Below are positions 39,950 through 49,484 of a DNA stretch of 64,000 nucleotides, one piece after another (within the stretch, counting starts at the first letter, position 1; every line of letters begins with the position of its first letter). Both the position numbers and the translations under genes were made by a program. The notes under the pieces were generated by a model. It searched no databases and was not told the DNA's origin. It saw only the letters and a list, made by a program, of their open reading frames with translations. Source of the stretch: Oricola nitratireducens (GTDB lineage Bacteria; Pseudomonadota; Alphaproteobacteria; Rhizobiales; Rhizobiaceae); NCBI RefSeq assembly GCF_014904745.1, contig NZ_JACZCS010000010.1:105929-169928 (forward strand), written 5' to 3'.

Positions 39950-41194
39950 ATGCCGGTGCTGTCCGTTTCGAAGATCCTTGCCGATATCGCTGCCGGAGCC
40001 GACACGCCGGAGGCGGCCGTCGCCCGCAGCCGGGCACTGATCGCGCAAAAGGACGGCGCGCTGCACGCCTTTGCGGCGCTTTGCCCGGACGATGCCGCGG
40101 TGACGACCCAAGGCCCGCTGGCCGGTATCGCGGTCGGGGTGAAGGACATTTTCGACACGTTCGACATGCCGACCGGCTACGGCTCGCCCGTCTATGAAGG
40201 TTACCGACCGGCATCGGACGCGCCGATCGTCGCCATGGCGCGGGCGCGCGGCGCGCATGTGATCGGCAAGACGGCAACGACGGAACTCGCCTTCCTGCAA
40301 CCGGCGACAACCGTCAATCCGCACGATCCGGCGCATACGCCGGGCGGCTCCTCGTCGGGATCGGCGGCGGCGATCGCGGCCGGCATGATCCCGGCGGCCG
40401 TCGGAACGCAAACCGGCGGCTCGGTCATCCGCCCGGCCGCGTTTTGCGGCATCGCCGGCTTCAAGCCGAGTTTCCGGCTGTTTCCGAGCACGGGCATGAA
40501 GACCTTCTCCTGGTCGTTGGACACGACCGGGTTCTTCGCCGCCAGCGCGCAGGACGTGGCGCTGTTCGCCGCGCTGTTGTCGCGGCGCGACCTCACCGCA
40601 GATCCGCTGGAAACAGCGCCGCGCATCGGCCTCTATCGCACCGCCGTGTGGAACGAGGCATCCGCCGAGATGCGGGCCGCGGTCGAAAATGCCGCCGCGA
40701 TCGCCGCGCGCGCCGGCGCGACCGTGACCGAACTGGACGAACCCGCCGACCTTTCGCGCGGCCGCGACATCCACGCCATGATCCAGAATTACGAGGCTGC
40801 GATCTCGCTTGGCGACGATCTCGCGCGCCACCGCGATGCGCTGAGCCCGGTTCTGCGCAACGCGCTGGAGGAAGGCGCCGGCATTTCCCCGCCGGACTAT
40901 GACGCGGCGCGCCGCATCGCGCGGCATGCCCGCAAGGCCGCGACAGGACTGTTCGACACCGTCGACGTGCTGCTGACGCCCTCGGCGCCGGGGGCCGCGC
41001 CGCGCGACCTCGGCCAGACCGGTTCCGCTCTCTTCAACAAGCTATGGACGCTGACGGGCAATCCCTGCGTCAACGTGCCGGGACTTGCCGACGCCGCGGG
41101 CATGCCGCTCGGCGTGCAGGTCGTCGGCCGGTTCGGCCGCGACAAGCTGGCATTGCGCGTTGCGCATTGGCTGGAGGGCCGGATTGCTGCCTGA
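39950..41194 (+). CDS. Amidase (amidase-signature family)
   Basis: 414 residues. The Ser-Ser-Lys triad is present: K65 in GVKDIFD, the cis serine in the GGSSSGS loop (132-138) and the nucleophile S158 in GTQTGGSVI. The family includes aliphatic and aromatic amidases and GatA; the lack of GatB/C neighbours and the short C-terminus argue against GatA. The substrate is unknown. The ATG at 39950 abuts the AAAGGGG ribosome site, so the GTG at 39956 is a realistic alternative. It is divergent from the ODC gene. Confidence 0.87.
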   Translation: MPVLSVSKILADIAAGADTPEAAVARSRALIAQKDGALHAFAALCPDDAAVTTQGPLAGIAVGVKDIFDTFDMPTGYGSPVYEGYRPASDAPIVAMARARGAHVIGKTATTELAFLQPATTVNPHDPAHTPGGSSSGSAAAIAAGMIPAAVGTQTGGSVIRPAAFCGIAGFKPSFRLFPSTGMKTFSWSLDTTGFFAASAQDVALFAALLSRRDLTADPLETAPRIGLYRTAVWNEASAEMRAAVENAAAIAARAGATVTELDEPADLSRGRDIHAMIQNYEAAISLGDDLARHRDALSPVLRNALEEGAGISPPDYDAARRIARHARKAATGLFDTVDVLLTPSAPGAAPRDLGQTGSALFNKLWTLTGNPCVNVPGLADAAGMPLGVQVVGRFGRDKLALRVAHWLEGRIAA

Positions 41195-41407
41195 TTTGTG
41201 CCATCTTTCGGAGCCCCGCCCCTCGCAAGAGAACCGGCAACTAATTTTTTTCACAGGATTAACAAACGAAAAAACGCAGGCAGGCGGCACGTTTGGCGCG
41301 CTGCGCTCTCAAATCGATTCAATTCATTCTGCAATGCAGCATCGATTCTTCTTGTACGTTCGTATGAGACGCATAGATTCGAAGACTTCACAGCAAGGAG
41401 GCTTGCT

Positions 41408-41494
41408 ATGGGACTGACACGGTCTTTCAACCTTATGATGGTCTGCGCTGCGTTCGTATTTCTAGGCGCCCTAGTATTCGGAGTCCTGCCCTGA
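41408..41494 (+). CDS. 28-residue single-span membrane peptide
   Basis: A complete short frame begins ATGGGACTGACACGG and ends at TGA 41494. The start is preceded by AAGGAGG at ideal spacing, among the strongest ribosome sites in the window. The peptide begins MGLTRSFNLM, followed by a hydrophobic stretch of about 18 residues ending VFGVLP, enough for one span. Basic residue R5 at the N-end fits a membrane anchor. A hairpin with T runs ends the transcript at 41541-41574. It is too short for most gene finders. Its role is unknown; a subunit of a respiratory or transport complex is one possibility. Confidence 0.55.
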   Translation: MGLTRSFNLMMVCAAFVFLGALVFGVLP

Positions 41495-41540
41495 GCAGGG
41501 TCCGGTCGCGGCGATAGCGCCGCCCCCCTGAAAATGTGAA

Positions 41541-41574
41541 AAACCCGGGCCGTTTTTCAGACGGCCCGGGCTTT
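41541..41574. terminator. Bidirectional terminator between small peptide and metF
   Basis: CCCGGGCCGT, a seven-base loop and ACGGCCCGGG form a perfect 10-bp stem. A residues precede it and CTTT follows it; the minus strand reads a T run after the stem, so it ends metF as well as the small frame. Confidence 0.75.
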
Positions 41575-41627
41575 AGTGTGATTTTTCAGGAACTTGTTTT
41601 CAAGGACTTGTTTTCAAAGGCTTGCGG

Positions 41628-42545
41628 TCAGGCCGCGTGCAACTCGCCGGCACTGTCACCGCGAATGCCGATCAGCCTGCAGATCGCAAAGACCAGATCG
41701 GGGCGGTTCATCGTATAGAAATGGAAGTCGTTGACGCCACGGTCGACGAGGTCGAACACCTGTTCGGCGGCGACAGCCGCGGCGACCAGAGCATGGGTGT
41801 GCGGATCGTTTTCCAGCCCCTCGAAACGGTCAGACAGCCAGTCCGGGATGTTGGTGCCGCATTTCGACGCGAAATTGCGGATCGACCCGAAATTGTGGAT
41901 CGGCGCGATCCCGGGGACGATCGGGATATAGATTCCGGCCCGGCGCACGCGCTCCACGAAACGCTCATAGATGTCGTTGTCGAAGAAAAACTGGGTGATC
42001 GCACGGGTGGCGCCATTGTCGACCTTGCGTTTCAGCATGTCGATGTCGGTGGCGAAATCCGGGCTTTCGGGATGCCGCTCCGGATAGGCGGCGACGGAAA
42101 TGTCGAAATCGCCGAATGCCTTCAGCCCGGCGACGAGATGCGCCGCATTCTGGTAGCCGTCGGGATGCGGCTGGTAGCGCGAGCCGACGCCGCCGGCGGG
42201 ATCGCCGCGCAGGGCGACGAAACGGCGGATGCCCATCGACGCGAAATCGCGCACGACGGCATCGACCTCATCGCGCGTCGCATCAACGCAGGTGATGTGG
42301 GCCGCCGCCGGCGTGTTGCCGGTATCGATGACCGCCTCGAGCGTCTTTCTGGTTGTGTCGCGCGTCGAGCCGCCCGCGCCGTAGGTGACGGAGACGAAGT
42401 CGGGATTGAGCGGGCTCAACCGGCTGATCGTGTCGGCCAGCGTCGCTTCCATCTGCGGAGTCTTCGGCGGAAAGAATTCGAAGGACACGCGGACATCCTG
42501 GCCGGAACCGCGATTGCTTGTGACTGATTTCACAAAATTCCTCAT
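41628..42545 (-). CDS. metF: Methylenetetrahydrofolate reductase
   Basis: 305 residues, the bacterial length. VSFEFFPPKTPQME near the N-terminus holds the catalytic glutamate, VTYGAGGSTRD and ALRGDPAGG bind FAD, and ITQFFFDND is characteristic. It reduces methylene- to methyltetrahydrofolate, feeding methionine synthesis. The ATG overlaps the stop of the ArsR-methyltransferase gene (ATGA), so they form one operon. It is followed by a strong terminator. Confidence 0.94.
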   Translation of the reverse strand: MRNFVKSVTSNRGSGQDVRVSFEFFPPKTPQMEATLADTISRLSPLNPDFVSVTYGAGGSTRDTTRKTLEAVIDTGNTPAAAHITCVDATRDEVDAVVRDFASMGIRRFVALRGDPAGGVGSRYQPHPDGYQNAAHLVAGLKAFGDFDISVAAYPERHPESPDFATDIDMLKRKVDNGATRAITQFFFDNDIYERFVERVRRAGIYIPIVPGIAPIHNFGSIRNFASKCGTNIPDWLSDRFEGLENDPHTHALVAAAVAAEQVFDLVDRGVNDFHFYTMNRPDLVFAICRLIGIRGDSAGELHAA

Positions 42546-43561
42546 GCCACATACTCCAAGGGCGACTGGGTTGACTGTTCTTCTTCGGCGATTTCGATGC
42601 GCGGGTCGCTGGCGACCCAGATTTTCACCGTCAGCGGGCCGCCATCGACCTTGCCCGCGGCAAGCGCCTTCGACGGTCCGGGCGTCAGTTCGGCAGCGGT
42701 GAACCAGCCCTCGATATCCGCATCGAAAAATCCGAGACGCTGATGGGCATGCTCGTCACGCAGGAAATCCAGATCGTGAGGCGCGAAATCGACGATCACC
42801 AGCCGCCCGCCGGGACGCAGCGCGCGCGCCGCCTGGCGGATGGCGGCCGCCGGGTCGTCGAGATAATGCAGCACCTGATGGATCGTGACGAGATCGAAGC
42901 CGTTGCGCACGATCGGCAGGTTGTAGACGTCGCCGAGGCGCACTTCAGCGTTGCGCACGCCGGCGGCATCGAGATTGGCGCGCGCGACATTCAGCATGTC
43001 GCGGTTGGAATCGATGCCGATGCCGTATTGATAAATATCGGAGAAGACCTCCAGCAGCCGACCGGTGCCGGTGCCGAGATCGAGCATGTAGCGGACCGGC
43101 TTGTCGCCGACGAGCGCCACCAGCGCATCCTCGACCTGCTTGTCGGCCACATGGTGCGAGCGAATCTCGTCCCAGCTGGCCGCGTTCTTGGTAAAGTAGG
43201 ACGATGCCCTGTCGCGCCGCTTCGCCTTGACCTCGGTGAGACGTTCGGCATCGCGCCGGATGGTTTCGTCACCGCTGTCGATGCGGCTCAGGAGTTCCTG
43301 CACGAGAACGTCGCTCGCCGCATCGCGGCTGAGGCGGAACAGCGCCCATGACCCTTCCTGCTGGCGCTTGATCAGGCGGGAATCGAGCATCAGCTTCAAA
43401 TGCCGGGACACGCGCGGCTGGGACTGGCCGAGAATGCCGGTCAGCTCGGAAACCGTCAGATCGCCGTCGGCAAGCAGTTTCAGGATACGCAGCCGGGTCG
43501 GCTCGGCTATTGTCTTCAGGACGTCGACAATCGTATCGAGATGGAAACCGGACGTGCTCAT
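42542..43561 (-). CDS. ArsR-family regulator with SAM-methyltransferase domain
   Basis: 339 residues. An ArsR winged helix (about 10-80) has LTVSELTGILGQSQPRVSRHLK with no metal-binding cysteines. A class I methyltransferase fold follows with motif I MLDLGTGTG (159-167), VRLGDVYNLP and GGRLVIVDF. Such fusions are known as regulators that sense S-adenosylmethionine or -homocysteine and control methionine recycling (the SahR/SamR type). The pairing with metF and a palindromic operator 16 bases upstream support this. Whether it methylates anything is unknown. GGAGAG precedes the ATG. Confidence 0.87.
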   Translation of the reverse strand: MSTSGFHLDTIVDVLKTIAEPTRLRILKLLADGDLTVSELTGILGQSQPRVSRHLKLMLDSRLIKRQQEGSWALFRLSRDAASDVLVQELLSRIDSGDETIRRDAERLTEVKAKRRDRASSYFTKNAASWDEIRSHHVADKQVEDALVALVGDKPVRYMLDLGTGTGRLLEVFSDIYQYGIGIDSNRDMLNVARANLDAAGVRNAEVRLGDVYNLPIVRNGFDLVTIHQVLHYLDDPAAAIRQAARALRPGGRLVIVDFAPHDLDFLRDEHAHQRLGFFDADIEGWFTAAELTPGPSKALAAGKVDGGPLTVKIWVASDPRIEIAEEEQSTQSPLEYVA

Positions 43562-43576
43562 GCTCTCTCCGCAAAA

Positions 43577-43598
43577 GATATAAAGATATGTTTATGTC
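43577..43598. promoter_or_regulatory. Operator palindrome for ArsR-metF operon
   Basis: The 22-base site runs GATATAAAGATATGTTTATG plus TC. It matches its reverse complement at 18 of 22 positions. It lies 16 bases upstream of the regulator's start codon, so it can block its own promoter. The AT-rich sequence contrasts with the region. It resembles motifs given for SahR/SamR-type ArsR regulators. Confidence 0.65.
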
Positions 43599-43640
43599 AT
43601 TTCCGGATTAAGCGCAAGTTACCCGCGGGCGAAAAAAGCG

Positions 43641-43979
43641 ATGGCGACCAAAAGACAGACGGAGATGGCGAAGGCGCTCAGGGCGCTGGCGCCGATGATT
43701 CCGTTCAACGAGGCCGAGGAAATCAAGCAACTCGCCTCGCAGCGTCACCTGCGCGCCCTGCCCGTCTCCGTGGCGATCTGGCTGTCGCTGGTCGCGCATG
43801 TGCGCCACGTCCACACCGATTACGACCAGTTGCTCGCCGAGGGCTACGACCGCGACGCGGCGCGTCATTTCGTGATGGACGACATCAATTCCGTGCTGAC
43901 GCGCTGGCAGGCGACGCGACTGCTCGACGGGGTGGAAACCGAACCAGGCCTGCCCGACCCGGTCGAGGATCAGGGATAG
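43641..43979 (+). CDS. DUF2293-domain protein
   Basis: 112 residues. The family pattern is seen in IPFNEAEEIKQLASQRHLRALP and VAHVRHVHTDYDQLL...GYDRDAARHFV. The family is common in alphaproteobacteria and has no assigned function; it is small, soluble and His/Arg rich in the middle. The start ATG lies upstream of a divergent operator, 63 bases from it. The 3' end overlaps the MOSC gene by ten bases. Confidence 0.85.
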   Translation: MATKRQTEMAKALRALAPMIPFNEAEEIKQLASQRHLRALPVSVAIWLSLVAHVRHVHTDYDQLLAEGYDRDAARHFVMDDINSVLTRWQATRLLDGVETEPGLPDPVEDQG

Positions 43980-44560
43980 ATCCACTGCTCCGGCAGGCGC
44001 GCCTCGACCTTCGCGCCCATCGCGATGCTTCCGGGCTTTTCCACCCAGGCCAGCAAGCCGCGGCGGCGCTTGGCGGCCGGCACGAAGGACAGCGCGAGAC
44101 CGGCATCGTCGGGGCGACCGACATGGCGGGCGATGGACGCGCCGGAGATCCTGCAAGGCCCGTTCTGGAAATCGACCTTCAGCGTCGCGCCGCCCTCGAA
44201 GAAGAGCAGCGTCGCCGCCGGCAGCATCGACAGCATCGGGATGCCGGAAAGCGTGATGTTGCCGCCGATCCATTCCGGCTCGATGGTATCGATACCCATT
44301 TGCGCGGCGGCTTCGGCGAGTTCGTCGCGCGAAAGTAGCGTGATCTGCCGCTCGTTGCGCATCTCGGTGCCACGCGGATACCACGGTTCGCGGCTGCCGG
44401 ACTTGCGCGTCAGGCCGGAGTGCAGGTCGCCGGGGATGCCCTCATAGGCGAGCACCAGTTCGCCGGCCGGCTGCGTGACGAATTCGTCGCCGGAGGCCAT
44501 GAACAGACCGTCGACGGTGCCGGTCAGCTTTTTCGAGGGAATGATATTCGGAATCGTCAT
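43970..44560 (-). CDS. MOSC-domain protein
   Basis: 196 residues from ATG 44560. The MOSC core includes GIPGDLHSGLTRKSG, the EPEWIGGNITLSGIPM block and the conserved cysteine in FQNGPCRISG. MOSC domains carry molybdenum-cofactor sulphur in sulphurases and are found in related oxidoreductases. There is no separate desulphurase domain here, so it may act on the cofactor of another enzyme. It runs just ahead of the SDR gene in the same direction, 22 bases apart, and may be its operon partner. Confidence 0.83.
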   Translation of the reverse strand: MTIPNIIPSKKLTGTVDGLFMASGDEFVTQPAGELVLAYEGIPGDLHSGLTRKSGSREPWYPRGTEMRNERQITLLSRDELAEAAAQMGIDTIEPEWIGGNITLSGIPMLSMLPAATLLFFEGGATLKVDFQNGPCRISGASIARHVGRPDDAGLALSFVPAAKRRRGLLAWVEKPGSIAMGAKVEARLPEQWIYP

Positions 44561-44582
44561 GGCAGCCTCGCGATGGATATCG

Positions 44583-45263
44583 TCACCAGGGAATGGTCGA
44601 ACCGTCGTAATCCACGAAAGTTCCGGTATCGGCAAGAGTCGTTGCCTCCACGATTCGCAGGATACCGGCCGCGCTTTCCTGCACCGAAATATCGGCTTGC
44701 GATCCGCCCATGTCGGTGCGCACCCAGCCGGGATGCACCAGGCGCACCGCGATGCCCTCGCCCTCGAGATCGACCGCCAGGCCCTGCATCACCTTGTTGA
44801 CGGCCGCTTTCGACGCCCGGTAGGCGATGCGGTCGGACTTCATGTAGGACAATCGCCCCATCGCCGACGAGATCGTGAGAATGCGGGGATTTGCGGACCG
44901 GCGCAGATGCGGAAGGAATGCCTGGGCGACCCGCAAAGGCGCGATCGTATTTACGGCGAGGGTTTCGGCGAATCCGGCGAAATCCATGTCCAGCGTGGAC
45001 TGACGGTCCGGACCGATGATGCCCGCATTGTTGATCAGGATATCGATGGCGCCGGGACATGCGGCCGCGGCCGCGCTGACCGCCTCGGTGTCGGTGACGT
45101 CGAAGACGCAGGCCCTGAACCGCTCGGGAAATTGCCGCTGCAGCCGATCGGCGGCTTCCCCGTCGCGGACGGACCCGGCAACATCCCAGCCGAGCCCGAT
45201 CGCCTGACGCACCAGTTCGGCCCCAATGCCCCGGCCGCAACCGGTCACGAAAAGAGAAGTCAA
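44583..45263 (-). CDS. Short-chain dehydrogenase/reductase
   Basis: 226 residues. The NAD(P) motif TGCGRGIG (7-14), NNAG (78-81), the active-site serine pair (S132/S133), and Y148/K152 of YRASK are all in place. The fold is the classical SDR; HPGWVRTDMGG is the usual region after the catalytic loop. The substrate is unknown. It is the first gene of a probable SDR-MOSC unit, with GGAGG-like bases before the ATG. The 229-bp gap upstream to the divergent exported protein holds only promoter-like sequence. Confidence 0.87.
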   Translation of the reverse strand: MTSLFVTGCGRGIGAELVRQAIGLGWDVAGSVRDGEAADRLQRQFPERFRACVFDVTDTEAVSAAAAACPGAIDILINNAGIIGPDRQSTLDMDFAGFAETLAVNTIAPLRVAQAFLPHLRRSANPRILTISSAMGRLSYMKSDRIAYRASKAAVNKVMQGLAVDLEGEGIAVRLVHPGWVRTDMGGSQADISVQESAAGILRIVEATTLADTGTFVDYDGSTIPW

Positions 45264-45492
45264 GGCTTCCTCCCTGTTCAGCAGAATTCAAAGACGACGA
45301 CTTGCGTTCGATGCCTAACGCGCGCATCCAGTCGCGTCCAGCGGAAGCGCGGCGCGTGCGAAAAGGCTTCGTAAGGCAAAACCGGACGAATATCCGCCCG
45401 GGTCTTGCCATTACGATGTGCACGTTGTCACACTGACCGCCACCGCAGCGGCGTAAAACGCCCCTGCCCCGATTTTCAGGAAAGGCCCGTTC

Positions 45493-46671
45493 ATGAACCT
45501 TCGTCACCACGCATACAAGGCAACTGCCGCCGTCGCGATCGTTTTCGCGCTCAGTCCGCATGCGTTCGCCGCAGTCGACGCAAATGCCGTGTTCGACGCG
45601 CTTGTCCGCCAGATGAGCGCGCAGGGATTCGAAATGACCTCGGATTCCGTCGAGGCGCAGGGCAACGACATCGTCATCTCCAATCTGAAGGTCACGGTGC
45701 CCAACGGCAATGACGGTTTCCAGATGGAAAAACTGCTGCTCGAGGACGTCGAGGAGGCAGCGCATGGCGCCTATATCATCGGCCGCATCGCGGCTCCTTC
45801 CTTCTCGAGTTCTCGCGAGGGGACGTCGTTCAAATTCGAAGGCGCGACCGTTGAAGGTTATTATCTCGCCGGACCGGACGAGCCCGATCCGATCGCCGCC
45901 GCCGGCGTCTACCGCGCGCTCAATATCGGTGCGATCGATATCAGCCAGAACGGCAACACGATCTTCGCGCTGGACGGCATCACGTCGACCATGAGCCCGT
46001 ACGAACCGGGCGCGACGCTCGACATCGCAGGCAAGGTCAACGACTTCTTCATCGATTTCTCGAAGATGCCCGACCACAAGATCCAGGCCACGATGACGCA
46101 GGTCGGCTATCCGCAATTGCGCGGCCGCATCAACGGCAGCGGCACCTGGAACACCGACAGCGGCGACCTCAAGGTCCAGCAGGCCGTCGAACTCGACGAT
46201 GCGGCGAAGCTGAACATCAACTTCGACATCGGCGGTTACAGCGCGGAACTGATCGCCGCCCTGAAGGAACTGCAAAAGAACATGGAAGGCCAGAGCGACG
46301 AGGCCGTCGGCTTCGCCATGCTCGGACTGACGCAACAGATCGAGGTCGGAAAGATCTCGATCGAACTGGTCGACGATTCGGCAACGGGACGCATTCTCGA
46401 CTATGTCGCGAAACAGCAGGGCACCAATCGCGAGGCCGTCATCGCGCAGGCCAAGGGCTTCCTGCCCTTCGCTCTCGCGCAACTGCAAAACGACGCCTTT
46501 GCCGCCAAGACGGCGGCGGCGGTCGGCGCCTTCCTCAGCAATCCGAAGACGCTCAGCATCGTCGCGGCACCGGCGAACCCGGTTCCCGTCGCGCAGATCA
46601 TGGCAGCCGGCATGAGCGCGCCCGGTTCGGTGGTCGACATGCTCGGCGTCTCGGTCACGGCGGACGAGTAG
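45493..46671 (+). CDS. Exported protein of unknown function
   Basis: 392 residues. A signal peptide ends PHAFA-AVD near residue 27. The mature part alternates short beta-like segments (KVTVPNGNDGFQMEKLLLEDV, FKFEGATVEGYYL) and later long helices (AELIAALKELQKNMEGQ). The look is of a beta-rich periplasmic or lipid-binding protein, similar in style to DUF945/AsmA-like families, but no match is certain. The ribosome site AGGAAAGG is good. It is followed by a perfect terminator stem, so it is monocistronic. Confidence 0.72.
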   Translation: MNLRHHAYKATAAVAIVFALSPHAFAAVDANAVFDALVRQMSAQGFEMTSDSVEAQGNDIVISNLKVTVPNGNDGFQMEKLLLEDVEEAAHGAYIIGRIAAPSFSSSREGTSFKFEGATVEGYYLAGPDEPDPIAAAGVYRALNIGAIDISQNGNTIFALDGITSTMSPYEPGATLDIAGKVNDFFIDFSKMPDHKIQATMTQVGYPQLRGRINGSGTWNTDSGDLKVQQAVELDDAAKLNINFDIGGYSAELIAALKELQKNMEGQSDEAVGFAMLGLTQQIEVGKISIELVDDSATGRILDYVAKQQGTNREAVIAQAKGFLPFALAQLQNDAFAAKTAAAVGAFLSNPKTLSIVAAPANPVPVAQIMAAGMSAPGSVVDMLGVSVTADE

Positions 46672-46694
46672 GCGTCCTCTTCGTCCCGTTTTCG

Positions 46695-46720
46695 AGCCCG
46701 GCGGAGCGATCCGCCGGGCT
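46695..46720 (+). terminator. Terminator of the exported-protein gene
   Basis: AGCCCGGCGGA, loop GCGA, TCCGCCGGGCT form a perfect 11-bp stem 23 bases after the stop. A TTT follows further on. Confidence 0.7.
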
Positions 46721-46821
46721 CCGGACGTTTCATCGTTTCCCGGAAACGCCAAACCGCCCTATCCGTCTGTTTTCACGCAATTCCGGACGGAAAACCGCTT
46801 CACACTTTTCCTGGAATTGCT

Positions 46822-47457
46822 CTAATCGTCGCGGAAGTTCCGGACGCAGGTTTCCAGGATGATTTCCGCGCCGTGTACGAGCGCGCCGAAATCCATCGCG
46901 GTATCGGCCACCGCGGCACCGGGCAGGCGCACCGGGCCGACATGGACAAAGCCGCTCATCGCGGCGCCGAGGCCGCGGCAGAGACCGGCCGCGGAATGAT
47001 AGAAGACGTAGTTGCAGAGATAGCCGCCGGCGTCCTCCGACCATTCGACGGCCAATCCGCGCGATCGCAACGCGTCGGCCATGCCGGTAAGCGGCAGGGT
47101 CGACGGGGCATGGCCCGCATCCGGCCGGATCACGGTCCTTTCCGGCTGGCGGCCCGCATTGTCGGGAATGCGCGCGGCGATCTCGTTTCGGGCAAGCGTC
47201 TCGAAACGGAACCCCGACGCCTCCTCGGCAAGGCCGAAATGCACGGCGACATGCGGATCGAAGCCGTCCACGGCCTGCTCCAGCGCCGGTATCGTCGCGC
47301 CGTAATCGACCGGCAGGACGGCGAAGCGGAATTCCACCGCTTCGCCCGCCAACGGCGGATTGGCCTCGAAATGGCGAATGAGATGCTCGGTCGGATTGAC
47401 CGGCGCGCCCGGAAAGGGCGTGAAGCCGGTGACGAGGAAGCGAACAGGCGTTGTCAT
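46822..47457 (-). CDS. pcp: Pyroglutamyl peptidase I
   Basis: 211 residues, the C15 family size. The catalytic triad is visible: E86 in FETLARNEIAA, C148 in GGYLCNYVFYHS and H172 in FVHVGP. It removes N-terminal pyroglutamate from peptides in the cytosol. 5-oxoprolinase at 23146 could recycle the released pyroglutamate, though the genes are 20 kb apart. The start is ATG 47457; the gene sits 28 bases downstream of the aspS stop codon in the same direction. Confidence 0.9.
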   Translation of the reverse strand: MTTPVRFLVTGFTPFPGAPVNPTEHLIRHFEANPPLAGEAVEFRFAVLPVDYGATIPALEQAVDGFDPHVAVHFGLAEEASGFRFETLARNEIAARIPDNAGRQPERTVIRPDAGHAPSTLPLTGMADALRSRGLAVEWSEDAGGYLCNYVFYHSAAGLCRGLGAAMSGFVHVGPVRLPGAAVADTAMDFGALVHGAEIILETCVRNFRDD

Positions 47458-47485
47458 GACGACCCCGTCTCCGCTTCCCGTCCGA

Positions 47486-49273
47486 TCAGTCCTTGGCCGG
47501 CGGAACCGACCGCAGATGCAGTTCGCGCAACTGAGCGGGCGATGCCGGCGCCGGCGCGCCCATCAGGAGGTCGGCGGCCTGCTGGTTCATCGGGAACAGC
47601 GTCACCTCGCGCAGGTTCTTCGCGCCGACGAGCAGCATGACGATGCGGTCGACGCCGGCCGCCATGCCGCCATGCGGCGGCGCGCCGTAATGGAAGGCGC
47701 GGAAGAGCCCGCCGAAGCGCTCCTCGACCGTCTTGGCGTCGAGCCCGACGATGCCGAAGGCCTTGACCATCACTTCCGGCAGATGGTTGCGGATGCCGCC
47801 CGAGGCGATCTCGAAGCCGTTGCAGACGAGGTCGTACTGCCAGGCCTTGATGTTGAGCGGGTCCTCGTTCTCAAGCGCGCCGAGGCCGCCGCGCGGCATG
47901 GTGAAGGGGTTGTGGCCGAAATCGACCTTCTTTTCCTCCTCGTCCCATTCGTAGAACGGGAAGTCGACAATCCAGGCCAGTTCGAAGCGATCACGGTCGA
48001 TCAAATCGAGATCCTCGCCGACGCGCGTGCGCGCATCGCCGGCAAAGGACGCGAATTTCTTCGGATCGCCGGCCGCGAAGAAGCAGGCGTCGCCGGGCTT
48101 GAGGCCGAGCTGCAGGCGGATCGCCTCGGTGCGCTCCTCGCCGATATTCTTGGCGATCGGGCCGGCACCTTCGACGCGGTCATTGTCCTCGCGCCAGAAG
48201 ATGTAGCCAAGACCGGGCTGGCCCTCGCCTTGCGCCCAGGAGTTCATGCGGTCGCAGAAGGCGCGGCTGCCGCCCTTCGGCGCCGGAATCGCCCAGACTG
48301 CGCCGCGCGGATCGTTGGCGAGAATGTTGGCGAAGACCTTGAAGCCGGAATCGCGGAAATGCTCGGACACATCCTCCATGATGATCGGGTTGCGCAGGTC
48401 CGGCTTGTCGGTGCCGTATTTCAGGATCGCGTCGTCATAGGCGATGCGCGGAAACTCCCGCGTGACGGGCTTGCCACCGGCGAATTCCTCGAAGATCGAG
48501 CGCATCACCGGCTCCATCGCCTCGAAGACGTCGTCCTGTTCGACAAAGCTCATTTCCAGGTCGAGCTGGTAGAACTCGCCGGGCAGCCGGTCGGCGCGCG
48601 GGTCCTCGTCGCGGAAACAGGGCGCGATCTGGAAATAGCGGTCGAAGCCGGAGACCATCAGCAGCTGCTTGTATTGCTGCGGCGCCTGCGGCAGGGCGTA
48701 GAACTCGCCGGGATGGATGCGCGACGGCACCAGGAAGTCGCGCGCGCCTTCCGGCGACGATGCCGTCAGGATCGGCGTCTGGAACTCGGTGAAACCGGCC
48801 GCGGCCATGCGGCGGCGCATCGACGAGATCACGTTGGTGCGCGTCATGATGTTCTTGTGAAGCGTCTCGCGGCGCAGGTCGAGGAAGCGGTAGGTCAGGC
48901 GGATATCCTCGGGATAGTCCGGCTCGCCGAAAACCGGCAGCGGCAGCTCGCGGGCTTCCGACAGGATTTCCATCTCGCGCGCGAAGATCTCGATCTCGCC
49001 GGTGGGCAGATTCGGGTTCACGGTATCGCCGGTCCGCGGCTTGACCTCGCCGTCGATGCGGATGACCCATTCGCCGCGCACCTTTTCCGCCGTCTTGAAG
49101 CAGGGAGAATCGGGATCGGCGACGACCTGGGTCAGTCCGAAATGATCGCGCAGGTCGATGAACAGCAAGCCGCCGTGGTCGCGCACGCGGTGGACCCAGC
49201 CGGAAAGCCGGACAGTCGAGCCTGCGTCCGTTTTGCGGAGGGCTCCGCATGTGTGGCTGCGGTAACGATGCAT
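47486..49273 (-). CDS. aspS: Aspartyl-tRNA synthetase
   Basis: 595 residues, a bacterial-type AspRS. It has the N-terminal OB-fold (about 1-105), class II motif 2 in [16 protein letters not shown], the GAD insertion domain and motif 3 in [11 protein letters not shown]. It charges tRNA-Asp in the cytosol. The residue in VRDHGGLLF (H33) is histidine, the one linked to non-discriminating AspRS that also charges tRNA-Asn for GatCAB, rather than the leucine of E. coli. It is divergent from the MFS gene. Confidence 0.96.
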   Translation of the reverse strand: MHRYRSHTCGALRKTDAGSTVRLSGWVHRVRDHGGLLFIDLRDHFGLTQVVADPDSPCFKTAEKVRGEWVIRIDGEVKPRTGDTVNPNLPTGEIEIFAREMEILSEARELPLPVFGEPDYPEDIRLTYRFLDLRRETLHKNIMTRTNVISSMRRRMAAAGFTEFQTPILTASSPEGARDFLVPSRIHPGEFYALPQAPQQYKQLLMVSGFDRYFQIAPCFRDEDPRADRLPGEFYQLDLEMSFVEQDDVFEAMEPVMRSIFEEFAGGKPVTREFPRIAYDDAILKYGTDKPDLRNPIIMEDVSEHFRDSGFKVFANILANDPRGAVWAIPAPKGGSRAFCDRMNSWAQGEGQPGLGYIFWREDNDRVEGAGPIAKNIGEERTEAIRLQLGLKPGDACFFAAGDPKKFASFAGDARTRVGEDLDLIDRDRFELAWIVDFPFYEWDEEEKKVDFGHNPFTMPRGGLGALENEDPLNIKAWQYDLVCNGFEIASGGIRNHLPEVMVKAFGIVGLDAKTVEERFGGLFRAFHYGAPPHGGMAAGVDRIVMLLVGAKNLREVTLFPMNQQAADLLMGAPAPASPAQLRELHLRSVPPAKD

Positions 49274-49484
49274 TGGTATTCGCCTTTGTCAGCTTGGCGC
49301 GGCGGGCGCGCCGCATTGTCGTGGTGCGGGAAATCGCGCGGAAAAGCGCACGGGCGGCATGATTTGTCAAGGCAAGCGGCGGCCGAGGTCCGCCCGGCGC
49401 GCCCCGATGTCGCAAATGCCGCTATCGCCCTGCCGCGACCGGCGGCATAGTGGATGGAATCATCCCTGTTCCACCCCGAGTTTC

